Positions 1-12,700 of a stretch of DNA of 64,000 bases are shown here, piece after piece (within the stretch, counting starts at the first letter, position 1; every line of letters begins with the position of its first letter). Origin of the DNA: Myxocyprinus asiaticus. Its lineage: Eukaryota; Chordata; Actinopteri; Cypriniformes; Catostomidae. A model generated the notes under the pieces. The model made no database searches, was not told the DNA's origin, and was given only the letters and a program-made list of their open reading frames with translations. Both the position numbers and the translations under genes were made by a program. The DNA lies in the NCBI RefSeq assembly GCF_019703515.2, contig NC_059346.1:54227501-54291500 (forward strand), written 5' to 3'.

Positions 1-320
1 CATGCTCTCAGTTACCATAGAAAATAATGTTTGAAAAACATGCTTACATTAATGCACTTACAAAGTCTATTGGGCAAGTGTGAAGCTTTAATCTTTATTA
101 AGTCACTTACATGAATTAAGTAAAAATGTCTGCTGTTTGAACTGTAAAGTTGTCTAAATAAGTGGTTCTCAACCTTTTTGACTCCAGTGTCCACCATGGG
201 CGAAGACAAAATTTGATGCCCCCTTCCATGAACTGTCCATTTGTAATTTGTAAGCCTACATTTAGATTTTTTAGAGCTGCTTATAGCATTATAATTGTTA
301 TTATTTGAATAGAACTAATG

Positions 321-1548
321 CCTGTTTTACACCACGCCGAAGCAGTGCATGAGCCGAACCGAAGCAGTGTGTCACGACAACTTTTGCATTAAACAACACG
401 TGCTATTACATTAGCAGTGTTTCTGCTGCAGAAACTGATGTGCTCTTTACAGAAAATAAAGTTATAAAATGGTTATCAGGCATGAGCTATTGATAAGTAT
501 TACAAACTTGATCGTCATGAAATCGTATTTACATGATGCTGGTGTTATCTGATGTAGTCTTGTAGAATTATTTAGTGGAAGGGGAGGACGATGAGCCTCA
601 ATGTTGTTTTACACAACAGAGGACGGTTTGATCACTTGGCTCAATCACACTTAATTTATAGCTTAATAATATAGTCAGAAGTAAGTATGCACAAATATTG
701 AATAGCTATATTTCTTTGTTCAAACACCAGCCAAAACGTTTAAGTGTAAAGTACTTTCCTCACAAAAAGGACACACTTTCCAAGAATATGTTAACTCACC
801 ATCTTCACCAACAGCCGACGTACAGCATACCATGTTTTTCCTGAAAATGGATGGCGCTGGAGCGTCGGGCCCATACCCGACATTCATTTCCTTTGTTAAT
901 GAATCCTTATAAAAAGTATGTTGAGGGTAGAAGAGCCCTTTAATACAAGTGTCTTTCAAAACAAGACCGATAAGTTCTGAATTTACCGACTGCACGTGCT
1001 ATCGCTTGTATTTGTTAACATTTGGCAGCACACTCGGCTGTATATGGGCATTGCTATTTACCTTTTAGGCCTGTTCTCTATTTAATAGTTTATAATAGGC
1101 AGTTTTATTTTGTTTAAGCCTATGACTTGTAGTTTTAAATGATAAAACTGTATGTCTACTTATTTATATTATTAAAATAATTTAATTTAGTTTTTTGTGA
1201 ATTTATTTTATTATTATTTGGTTTTCCTACGAGCTGTAATTAATACAAAAACAGAATAGACTACAAATATATGCTTATTCTGTGCAATATCTACTTTCTC
1301 ATATCAGCTCCTCTTCATGATATCCATCAAAAGTGGAGTGTGACTTTAATTCTGTGTGAGCAGCGCAGTAAAAATAGACTCGAAACTCGAAAGTCGAAAC
1401 TCCCGATGCAGTTCAGTTCACATGCTGCTTCTGCCTCGTGCTGACGCACTGCTTCTGCTTTCGATGTGAATGCACTCACTTGTTAACATGGACGCCGGAA
1501 AAAATATGCACTGCTTCTGTCCTGCTTCGGCATGTGGTGTAAAACAGG
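321..1548. mobile_element. DNA transposon nested in the hAT-like element
   Basis: Inverted ends CCTGTTTTACACCAC / GTGGTGTAAAACAGG extend inward with GCCGAAGCAG-type repeats. They are flanked by ACTAATG direct repeats (314-320, 1549-1555). Internal minus-strand ORF 720-995 (91 codons) contains a CPFC motif and a good GTGAGT donor context, but no family is recognised. The superfamily is not assigned. Confidence 0.7.
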
Positions 1549-1590
1549 ACTAATGCTGTTGAATAAACACGGTTATTCACTGCGATTCAT

Positions 1591-1633
<43 letters not shown>
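1591..1633. repeat. (TG)n(TA)n microsatellite
   Basis: Uninterrupted TG run passing into a TA run. Confidence 0.95.
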
Positions 1634-2166
1634 GCTTCCTGAACGTACAGTAATTCAGTAACATGGAATTTTTTGATCAACAGAGTTAGACGCAGAAAAC
1701 CACAGTAACCACACTTCACAAAGCGCCTCTATGTTGTATGTGTACATGAACCAACTAAAATAGCATCAAGAACAGACAGATTGACTGTGAACTTTAGGCC
1801 AGTGATGTTCAATATGGAAATAAGACAAGCAATATATTTACTTCCAAAGCCACTTTTTGTATTTTCTAAGCAGTGCTTTACTGTCCATCACGATAATTGA
1901 ATATTTTTTGATTCATCTGAATTATATACTAATACTGAATATAATATTTATAATTATTTATATGATTATTTATTAAATGATCTTCATTCGGGGGCCTTTT
2001 TCAGCAAATTGATATGTAATTAATTATGATAAATTTTATTAATCTGCATCATGTTATTTGATCATCACTATTGACAGCCCTAAATATAACTTATTTAAAA
2101 TAATTTTTAGTCATCTTGTGGCCCCCTTGGAAGGCTCCCTAGGGGTTGAGAACCACTGGTATAAAT

Positions 2167-2889
2167 GACTGTTTTGAAGTGGGGCTACTTTTCTTGGTGG
2201 ATGAACTTGTAGGTGTGTGTTACCAACATGATTCCTGCGGGTGGAATTTGGTTCATGTAAATGTCACATCGCTTTCAAGACCTTTTCCTACGTCACATTA
2301 CTTTCAAGGCCCTTCTGGTTATACTTGCTTGGTTACATAGTTAAACAACATTAGTTCAGTTAGGACATCTCTCAGTAGATTTAAGAGATGTATTAATGAT
2401 AATGACAGTGGAGTAGGTTTGAACTTGGCGGACAGATCTGCTTTACGCATGCTAGGGATATAGACAGTTAACCAATTAACCGGCATTTAGAATTTGTTTG
2501 ACTAATACTATTGGTTAAAAATTAACAACAAAGAGGTGATTTTATGGGTTTAACATGTAGGGCATGTTAAGACGTGGACACTATTAACACAAACTTTCCT
2601 CTCAGTATGAATGACAAGGAAATATTAAGAATGCGCTGTGGGACCATGTCGTCCATGAAGATGACATGTCATATGCAAATTGTAAAATAGGACTCTAAAG
2701 TTTAGTAGTAGCACTAGTACAATGCGGTATCATATGAAAAAACATCTACAAGCTTCGACATCTAAAAGCATAGGTCTACAGCCCTGCATTTCACTTATGT
2801 TGCACAGGAAACGGGAGTGCGATGCTCCACCAGACATCAATACCTTCGGAGTGGGTTTCCGGGCTTGCTGTCAACCCTGACCCCTGCCC
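2167..2889. other. Unassigned intergenic DNA
   Basis: No exon-like ORF, inverted ends or known repeat recognised. Confidence 0.4.

Positions 2890-2942
<53 letters not shown>
2890..2942. repeat. (TG)n(TA)n microsatellite
   Basis: TG then TA run; a Tc1 element begins at its end. Confidence 0.95.
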
Positions 2943-4559
<1,617 letters not shown>

Positions 4560-4570
4560 TATATATATAT

Positions 4571-5157
4571 TGTGGCGGGGTGAGCAAGAGACAGACACAG
4601 TGGGTGTGGCGTCAAGCCTTGGAGAGGCATTTATTGGAAATTATAATGAATATAAAATGTCCATAAAAGTGTTCGTAATAAAGGGGGAATCTGGCATCCT
4701 TGTGGTGAGACGGGGCTCCGTGAAGGGCAGGGTAGTGTCTATGGAATGGCCCAGGCATGAGCTGGGTCCGTCGGCCGCACACACTCCCCTCCAGGGTCCA
4801 CGGCGCGAGGGGCGGCGGTGACCTTGGTGGCCTGACTTCCCAGGCCCGCGGCAGATGAGAGGGGAAGGCGGCCCGGCCTTTAGCCCATCGGCTTCGGCGT
4901 GTGCTGTTCTCCCCTGGCAACTCATTTAATCCGTCCGGGGGTCCAAGGAGCGGGTCCGGCGGCGCATCCACTCATCCGAACCCTCCAAGTTCTTGTCCTG
5001 GGCGTGCAAGGATGCCAGTGTGTGCACACATGGAGATTTGAAGCCAGATCCCTGAGAAGAGGTGTGCTCTGCGTTTTAAAGACAGTGGTGATGAAGCATT
5101 ATTCACATCAGGTGTGCTTCATTCACCGCTGTCAGAACGAGGCTTATTAATTATGCA
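4571..5157 (-). repeat. GC-rich interspersed repeat, possible solo LTR
   Basis: Begins TGTGGCGGGG and ends TTATGCA (TG...CA). The minus strand has AATAAA (4634-4629) near its 3' end, as in an LTR read right to left. Base composition is far above the surroundings. No target duplication is visible, so class is uncertain. Confidence 0.4.
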
Positions 5158-5169
5158 CCTCTTCATATA

Positions 5170-6417
5170 CACTATATTGCCAAAAGTATTCGCTCATCTG
5201 CCTTCAGACGCATATGAACTTAAATGACATCCCATTCTTAATCCATAGGGTTTACTATGACGTCGGCCCACCCTTTGCAGCTATAACAGCTTCAACTCTT
5301 CTGGGAAGGTTTTCCACAAGGTTTAGGAGTGTGTTTATGGGAATTTTTGACCATTCTTCCAGAAGCGCATTTGTGAGGTCAGACACTGATGTTGGACGAA
5401 AAGGCCTGGCTCGCAGTCTTCGCTCTAATTCATCCCAAAGGTGCTCTATTGGGTTGAGGTCAGGACTCTGTGCAGGCCAGTCAAGTTCTTCCACACCAAA
5501 CTCGCTCATCCATGTCTTTATGGACCTTGCTTTGTGCACTGGTGCGCAGTCATGTTGGAACAGGAAGGGGCCATCCCCAAACTGTTCCCACAAAGTAGGG
5601 AGCAAGGAATTGTCCAAAATCTCTTGGTATGCTGAAGCATTCAGAGTTCCTTTCACTGGAACTAAGGGGCCAAGCCCAGCTCCTGAAAAACAACCCCACA
5701 CCATAATCCCCCCTCCACCAAATTTCAAAGTTGGCACAATGCAGTCAGACAAGTACCGTTCTTCTGGCAACCGCCAAACCCAGACTCATCCATCAGATTG
5801 CCAGATGGAGAAGCGTGATTCGTCACTCCAGAGAACGTGTCTCCACTGCTCTAGAGTCCAGTGGCGGCGTGCTTTACACCACTGCATCCGAAGCTTTGCA
5901 TTGCACTTGGTGATGTATGGCTTGGATGCAGCTGCTCGGCCATGGGAACCCATTCCATGAAGCTCTCTATGCACTGTTCTTGAGCTAATCTGAAGGCCAC
6001 ATGAACTTTGGAGGTCTGTAGCGATTGACTCTGCAGAAAGTTGGCGACCTCTGCGCACTATGCGCCTCAGCATCCGCTGACCCCGCTCTGTCATTTTACG
6101 TAGCCTACCACTTCGTGGCTGAGTTGCTGTCATTCCCAATCGCTTCCACTTTGTTATAATACCACTGACAGTTGACTATGGAATATTTTGTAGCGAGGAA
6201 ATTTCACGAGTGGACTTGTTGCACAGGTGGCATCCTATCACAGTACCACGCTGGAATTCACTGAGCTCCTGAGAGAGGCCCATTCTTTCACAAATGTTTG
6301 TAGAAGCAGTCTACATGCCTAGGTGCTTCATTTTATACACCTGTGGCCATGGAAGTGATTGGAACACCTGAATTCAATTATTTGGATGGGTGAGTGAATA
6401 CTTTTGGCAATATAGTG
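5170..6417 (-). mobile_element. Tc1-like transposon B, nearly intact
   Basis: Inverted ends CACTATATTGCCAAAAGTAT and its complement. The left flank is TA; the right flank has decayed into a TG/TA microsatellite. The transposase frame is complete except for two stops. Confidence 0.9.
5255..6283 (-). pseudogene. Tc1 transposase with two in-frame stops
   Basis: From ATG 6283 to TAG 5255 the frame is unbroken in length (343 codons) but has TAG at 6178-6176 and TGA at 5788-5786. HTH domain (TREISSLQNIP), DESRF (first Asp), [11 protein letters not shown] (second Asp) and [11 protein letters not shown] (Glu) give DD34E spacing. Only point nonsense changes separate it from a full ORF; mobility would need a helper. 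Confidence 0.92.
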
Positions 6418-6421
6418 TGTG

Positions 6422-6422
<1 letters not shown>

Positions 6423-6477
<55 letters not shown>
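6423..6477. repeat. (TA)n microsatellite
   Basis: TA run between two Tc1 elements. Confidence 0.95.
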
Positions 6478-6480
<3 letters not shown>

Positions 6481-8055
6481 GTGCATCTCAATAAATTAGA
6501 ATGTCGTGGAAAAGTTCATTTATTTCAGTAATTCAACTCAAATTGTGAAACTCGTGTATTAAATAAATTCAATGCACACAGACTGAAGTAGTTTAAGTCT
6601 TTGGTTCTTTTAATTGTGATGATTTTGGCTCACATTTAACAAAAACCCACCAATTCACTATCTCAAAAAATTAGAATACATCATAAGACCAATAAAAAAA
6701 ACATTTTTAGTGAATTGTTGGCCTTCTGGAAAGTATGTTCATTTACTGTATATGTACTCAATACTTGGTAGGGGCTCCTTTTGCTTTAATTACTGCCTCA
6801 ATTCGGCGTGGCGTGGAGGTGATCAGTTTGTGGCACTGCTGAGGTGGTATGGAAGCCCAGGTTTCTTTGACAGTGGCCTTCAGCTCATCTGCATTTTTTG
6901 GTCTCTTGTTTCTCATTTTCCTCTTGACAATACCCCATAGATTCTCTATGGGGTTCAGGTCTGGTGAGTTTGCTGGCCAGTCAAGCACACCAACACCATG
7001 GTCATTTAACCAACTTTTGGTGCTTTTGGCAGTGTGGGCAGGTGCCAAATCCTGCTGGAAAATGAAATCAGCATCTTTAAAAAGCTGGTCAGCAGAAGGA
7101 AGCATGAAGTGCTCCAAAATGTCTTGGTAAATGGGTGCAGTGACTTTGGTTTTCAAAAAACACAATGGACCAACACCAGCAGATGACATTGCACCCCAAA
7201 TCATCACAGACTGTGGAAACTTAACACTGGACTTCAAGCAACTTGGGCTATGAGCTTCTCCACCCTTCCTCCAGACTCTAGGACCTTGGTTTCCAAATGA
7301 AATACAAAACTTGCTCTCATCTGAAAAGAGGACTTTGGACCACTGGGCAACAGTCCAGTTCTTCTTCTCCTTAGCCCAGGTAAGACGCTTCTGGCGTTGT
7401 CTGTGGTTCAGGAGTGGCTTAACAAGAGGAATACGACAACTGTAGCCAAATTCCTTGACATGTCTGTGTGTGGTGGCTCTTGATGCCTTGACCCCAGCCT
7501 CAGTCCATTCCTTGTGAAGTTCACCCAAATTTTTGAATCGATTTTGCTTGACAATCATAAGGCTGTGGTTCTCTCGGTTGGTTGTGCATCTTTTTCTTCC
7601 ACACTTTTTCCTTCCACTCAACTTTCTGTTAACGTGCTTGGATACAGCACTCTGTGAACAGCCAGCTTCTTTGGCAATGAATGTTTGTGGCTTACCCTCC
7701 TTGTGAAGGGTGTCAATGATTGTCTTCTGGACAACTGTCAGATCGGCAGTCTTCCCCATGATTGTGTAGCCTAGTGAACCAAACTGAGAGACCATTTTGA
7801 AGGCTCAGGAAACCTTTGCAGGTGTTTTGAGTTGATTAGCTGATTGGCATGTCAAAATATTCTAATTTTTTGAGATAGTGAATTGGTGGGTTTTTGTTAA
7901 ATGTGAGCCAAAATCATCACAATTAAAAGAACCAAAGACTTAAACTACTTCAGTCTGTGTGCATTGAATTTATTTAATACACGAGTTTCACAATTTGAGT
8001 TGAATTACTGAAATAAATGAACTTTTCCATGACATTCTAATTTATTGAGATGCAC

Positions 8056-8058
<3 letters not shown>
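6478..8058 (-). mobile_element. Tc1-like transposon C with intact transposase and 201-bp TIRs
   Basis: Left TIR 6478-6678 and right TIR 7858-8058 are inverted copies that I could align with a single mismatch (GTCGTGG versus GTCATGG). They begin CAGGTGCATCTCAATAAATT. TA target copies at 6476-6477 and 8059-8060 lie in TA microsatellites. The transposase frame is intact, so this looks like a young insertion. Confidence 0.95.
6758..7795 (-). CDS. Tc1 transposase, apparently intact
   Basis: Uninterrupted ORF of 345 codons. A second Met at residue 13 (MGKTADLTVVQK) is the more likely start, giving about 333 residues, the usual Tc1 size. N-terminal helix-turn-helix (TFIAKEAGCSQSAVSKH), basic GRKKCGRKR, then the DDE core: DESKF, FQQDLAPAH and [11 protein letters not shown], with 34 residues between the second Asp and Glu. 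The family cuts and pastes DNA at TA sites in the nucleus, binding the element's own TIRs. No missing catalytic residue is seen. It lies upstream of SREK1 exons on the opposite strand, not part of a host gene. Confidence 0.95.
   Translation of the reverse strand: MVSQFGSLGYTIMGKTADLTVVQKTIIDTLHKEGKPQTFIAKEAGCSQSAVSKHVNRKLSGRKKCGRKRCTTNRENHSLMIVKQNRFKNLGELHKEWTEAGVKASRATTHRHVKEFGYSCRIPLVKPLLNHRQRQKRLTWAKEKKNWTVAQWSKVLFSDESKFCISFGNQGPRVWRKGGEAHSPSCLKSSVKFPQSVMIWGAMSSAGVGPLCFLKTKVTAPIYQDILEHFMLPSADQLFKDADFIFQQDLAPAHTAKSTKSWLNDHGVGVLDWPANSPDLNPIENLWGIVKRKMRNKRPKNADELKATVKETWASIPPQQCHKLITSTPRRIEAVIKAKGAPTKY

Positions 8059-8135
<77 letters not shown>
8059..8135. repeat. (TA)n microsatellite
   Basis: About 38 TA units. 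Confidence 0.95.
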
Positions 8136-8138
<3 letters not shown>

Positions 8139-8979
8139 ATTCTTTCATTGTTAAACTGCCAAAAGTTAATGCCTCGTAGGTTAATTTGGAATGTGCAAGC
8201 AAACCATAAAAATTTGTTTGTTACAAAATATAAGAAAATATACAATTATTCATTCAAATGTTGATGTAATAACTATTACTAAATGTTATTTGTTTCAGCC
8301 AGTATAGACCTTTGTCATGGCTGATCAGTTAACAAATGGTTTATGCAGGCGGATAACCGGTTTAAAGAATTTTCCAAAATTTGCATTCCTAATGCATGCT
8401 ACTGCTGCTGCCAATTGAGTCAATATGCTGCTTCTGTTGACATGAAAAGATGTTGCCGCTGAGACAGAAGAGACATGCTGTTGCCCTCCCAAGCTAAAAA
8501 TGCATATCTAGACTGTGGTGCTGGGGAGGAGGAGGGTGAACACTATAGTACCGTGCAGCTGTAACCACTTGCCATGCTGTTGAGATGAATACTATTCAAA
8601 TGTTTGACGAGAGGGTTTAAGTCCTGATTGGATTGTGTAGAGGATTGTATCCGGAACCAGACCCATCATCCTGCACCATGAAGAGTTCCCTAACTGAACT
8701 TGATTGGTCATTAAACAATTTTATCACATCAGTTTCAGCCTCTTAGTTATACTTTTGAAACCATATTATTTGCAATTGCTTCTATTGTAAATGTATTACT
8801 GTACACATATTTTTTTCAGTTGTTCTATACAAACTGAGGGTTGAGCTGTCATTGTTTTCTGTGGTAATTCAGCCACAAATGCTGTTGATGAGTTATATAA
8901 CCCTGAATTTTTTCTTAATTATTGGAGGGTTGTATAATCGAGCAGACTCTAACTTGTATTATATTCTGTCTGGTTGTAG
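8136..8979. other. SREK1 intron, nothing recognised
   Basis: Sequence upstream of the first SREK1 exon in the window; no exon of the first RRM, no repeat ends seen. Confidence 0.5.
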
Positions 8980-9741
8980 CGAGGTCTTCCTTTAGCTAAT
9001 CTGGGGGTTCTGAAGACGAGTTTGGATACATCTGTGGCAGCTCTGAGTGGAATTACCTCACAGCCTCCGCTCATGGGTAATGTTGATCCCTCAAAAATCA
9101 ATGAGATCAGGAGGACGGTCTACGTCGGCAACTTGAATTCACAGGTATTTTACAGTGAATTTGACTAAATTTCAGTGATAATCATGTCAGATTTGAGGTG
9201 TCGCAGAGCTGTTCTTTTGTCTTTGAGCATAAACTTTTCTCTCTCTCATTGTATTCAAAATATTACAATTGAGAAACGTTTTTCCTGCTAAAACAGACCA
9301 CCACAGCAGAGCAGCTGCTGGAGTTCTTCAAACAGGTTGGAGATGTAAAGTTTGTGCGGATGGCGGGAGATGAAACGCAACCTACTCGTTTTGCCTTTGT
9401 GGAATTTGCTGATCAGGATTCAGTGGCAAGAGCGCTAACCTTCAATGGAGTCATGTTTGGAGACAGACCACTGAAGTTAGTGCTTCCTTTTTGAACCCTT
9501 TAAATATGCACACCACTTACCAGCCTGTCCTGTTTTATCCACATGCAAACATTAAGTGATATAAATGATATTTAAATGACAATTAATCATCATAACATCA
9601 CCACTTTCAGGATTAACCACTCCAATAATGCCATAGTGAAGCCTCCAGAGCTCACGCCACAGGCTGCTGCTAAAGAGTTGGAAGATGTTATGAAGAGAGT
9701 CCGTGAGGCTCAATCCACCATTGCTGCTGCCATTGAGCCAG
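8980..9741 (+). CDS. srek1: SREK1 exons encoding the RRM and adjoining helix
   Basis: Three closely spaced exons (8980-9144, 9297-9475, 9611-9741). The first ends in VYVGNLNSQ (beta-1/RNP2). The second opens with [13 protein letters not shown] (helix 1) and carries RNP1 ([10 protein letters not shown]) and FGDRPLK. The third has [13 protein letters not shown] followed by the helical [14 protein letters not shown] segment. Phases 0, 2 and 1 at the three donors agree with the next acceptors. The second donor splits a Lys codon (AA|G). This block binds RNA in the family; the residues expected at the RNP surfaces are present. Confidence 0.95.
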
Positions 9742-12700
9742 GTCTGACCTCTCTTACCCAGACACTGATTTAACACAGTTTTTACTGTGTGACACAGTTA
9801 ACAGTTTTTCTGTTCAGAAGGGGTCTTTCAACAAAAAAGGAAAATGTTCTCAATCATTTAGTCACCCTAATATTGTTTTAAACCTGTATGACTTTCTTTC
9901 TTCCATGGAACGCAGAATGATAGCCTTATGACACTTTCCACTGCAGTTTAGTGTCGCCTCAACGTGGGTGGGATTATAGGCTGATCGTCATAGTTGCGCC
10001 GCCTCTACTGCCTTGACATCATCTTAAATGTGACAAAAATATTACTGACCATAAACAATAACACGACCACTAGCTGTTAGCTACTAGCTCATTGTGCTGC
10101 ATAAAGCAGTTGTTGCATGGTGATTTTACACAAGTGTAACAGTTAAATTGGCCAGGTTGTTTTAGAAGCAAGCTTTCCAGTAGCTGGTCAACTAAATAAA
10201 GTGAAGCTTTCAAGCAGAATATAGAGTTAACGTAACAAAACATACCATACTCCATCATGAACTCCAACAACGCCGAGTCCAGGGCACTCTCCCTCCCATT
10301 GCTCGCCAGTCTATTGCCATAGATAGAGTCCATCTGGTCGAACCGTTCCACTTTCTTCTGTTTTGATCACTTAAGTTTTTTTTACTTTTCCCTACACTGT
10401 TGGTAGGTCTGGTAGTAGCCGTGTGTGGTCAACAGCTGAGACACTTCCTGAAAGACTTTTTTGTTTCGCGTCCTTTCGTTCGTCACTAATGAGAGGAATG
10501 TCTGCACCTCGTTTATTGACCACGGCGTGGTTTTGCACACAAGCCATTTCTTTGTACAATTCAAAAGTCACGTGAACAAATGATATTGCTGTCGCTGTTG
10601 CTAAATTTAAAACTAGCGGGTTGATGTCCCATGTCGCAAATCCAGTGACACTGGTAGTGGCAATTCTCTCTGAACATTCAGTGATCTGCAAGATTTTGAC
10701 GTCACATTTATTATTGGCTCGGCTTGCTTGGAACCTCGACCGACGTGGTACTAAAAAAAGTACCAGGTACTATCCACAGTGGAAAACCCCCAAAATGCGA
10801 GCAGAGTCGAGTCGAGCTGTACCGTGCAGTGGAAAAGCCCCATTAATCACCCCTCATTTTCATTGCATCTTTTCTTCCATACAATGTCAATGGTGACTGA
10901 GGCTGTCAGAGCATAACATTCTTCCTGTTCCGCAGACGTAAGAAAGTCAGACAGGTTTGGAACAGTATTAAGGTAACTAGCCCTTTAAGTTTAGGAATCC
11001 TTAACTTGATTTCTTTCCACTGTGAAAAAGGCCCTGCAGAGTTTATACTCCTTCACCAGCTGAGGAAGTTCAACCATTGTGCAATATCGAATTTATTCAT
11101 ATTTATATTTATTTAACATATCCTACCTCTTCTACCATTACATTCCCTTGCACATAACTGTATATCTGTATGTAGCATATTTGTACATAAATTATTCTGT
11201 CCTGTTCATTATTTCTCTATATATTTTTATTTAGTGTATTATATTTTATTTTTATTATCTATGTCTCGTTTTTGTATCCTCTTTTCACTGGAAGCTTCCT
11301 TGTGTGTTAGCAAACTTGGCAGTAAAGCTCATTCTGATTCTGAAAATTTTGGGTTGTTTCTAGTTGATGTTAAGCAACGCTCATCCAGCAGATCCAGGCA
11401 TTCAAGAAGATCCCGATCTCACTCTCGCTCTCGCTCCCGGTCTCACTCACGAAGAAAGCGTCCCAGATCCAGACACAGGTAGATCTTACACATCCTTAAA
11501 CCTTCTTATGTTTGTATGTTTAGAAATAATCTCCAGTTTGTTTCAGTTTGATAATTTATGTAAAACATTACCGATTTCGTCCAATACTATTGAAGGGGCC
11601 GGCCATCCCAAAGATCACGGCAGAGGACGAGCGACTCTCTTGGGTCACACGGGAGACGCTCACGCTCCAGAGACAGGAAACACAGCCGCAGTCGATCTCA
11701 CTCCAGGTGAACCTGCGCAACCACACTGGCCTCTTTACACTCAGTATGTTGTGTGCTGATACAGGACATTTCAGCTCTCTTCTCTACACAGGGACAAGAG
11801 GAATGAGAAGGAGGGCAAGGTAAGGAAGGACAATGACTGGGATGAAAAGAGGCCGAGGGACAAAAAAGGAAGGACGCCTCTAAAAGGCTACAGCAACTCC
11901 AGACACTCCCGCAGTATAAGCAGGTCAGAAGAGAGTGTTCTCATTAAACCTGCAGTACACTTTTAAATGTAACTTTTCTAAATATAACCTAAACTGAAAA
12001 AAGGGATTGTCTCTTTCTTAAATAATCAATAACCATTAATTTAACCAGCAAACCCTGATTTTCTACTATTGCTACTTAGTGGTCTGTGGTATTAGGGGGA
12101 GGGGCATTCTCATTCTAGTGAGCATTTGATTGGACAAAAAATAGTATGCACCCCTGAGCTGAAGATGTGAAACATGTGAAAAACATTGACCAATGGAACT
12201 ACACAAAATTCACACTTTAAAAAATATATTCAAGATGTTTTATCTGAAAACCAGTCTTAATACTCTTAGGTAAATGTATCTTATTTTAAGTATATTTTTA
12301 CTGGAAAACAAGAGAAAGATACTGATTAAGAATATTATTTTTTACACTGTAGTCTTGTAACACTCATACAGTGTTAAAAAAAACCTTTTTGTTTGTGAGT
12401 GCGTTTAGATTAAAACTTGAGACTTTGGAAAAAATATGACTTTCTATTAACTTTACTGAAATGTAGAAATATAAAAGTAGTGGAAATATAACTTATTACT
12501 AGGGCTAGGAGAATTAACGTGTTAATTTCTGTGATTAATAGTCTACTGTTTAATGCTAAATACTTAAAAAAAAAAAAAAATAACAATGCAGTATCAGTTT
12601 TTTGCACTTCCTGAAACTAAATTTTTGCCCCCACTTCTTGTGGTGAAAATTGGCATATATATATATTCTGATGAGCCAAAACATTATGACCACTTACAGG

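Larger units (their letters stand above)
160..2158. mobile_element. Non-autonomous hAT-like element (outer of a nested pair)
   Basis: Ends are AAGTGGTTCTCAACC and GGTTGAGAACCACTG (inverted). They are flanked by 8-bp near-identical target duplications GTCTAAAT (152-159) and GTATAAAT (2159-2166), the hAT hallmark. No transposase ORF is seen. It carries a second element at 321-1548 and a TG/TA microsatellite. Confidence 0.8.

Noticed and set aside
5214..5960. Plus-strand ORF of 248 codons
   Set aside because: Complement of the Tc1 transposase frame; no domain of its own.
8042..8245. Tyr-Ile repeat protein
   Set aside because: Translation of a TA microsatellite, as at 25012-25362, 36328-36531 and 56143-56686.
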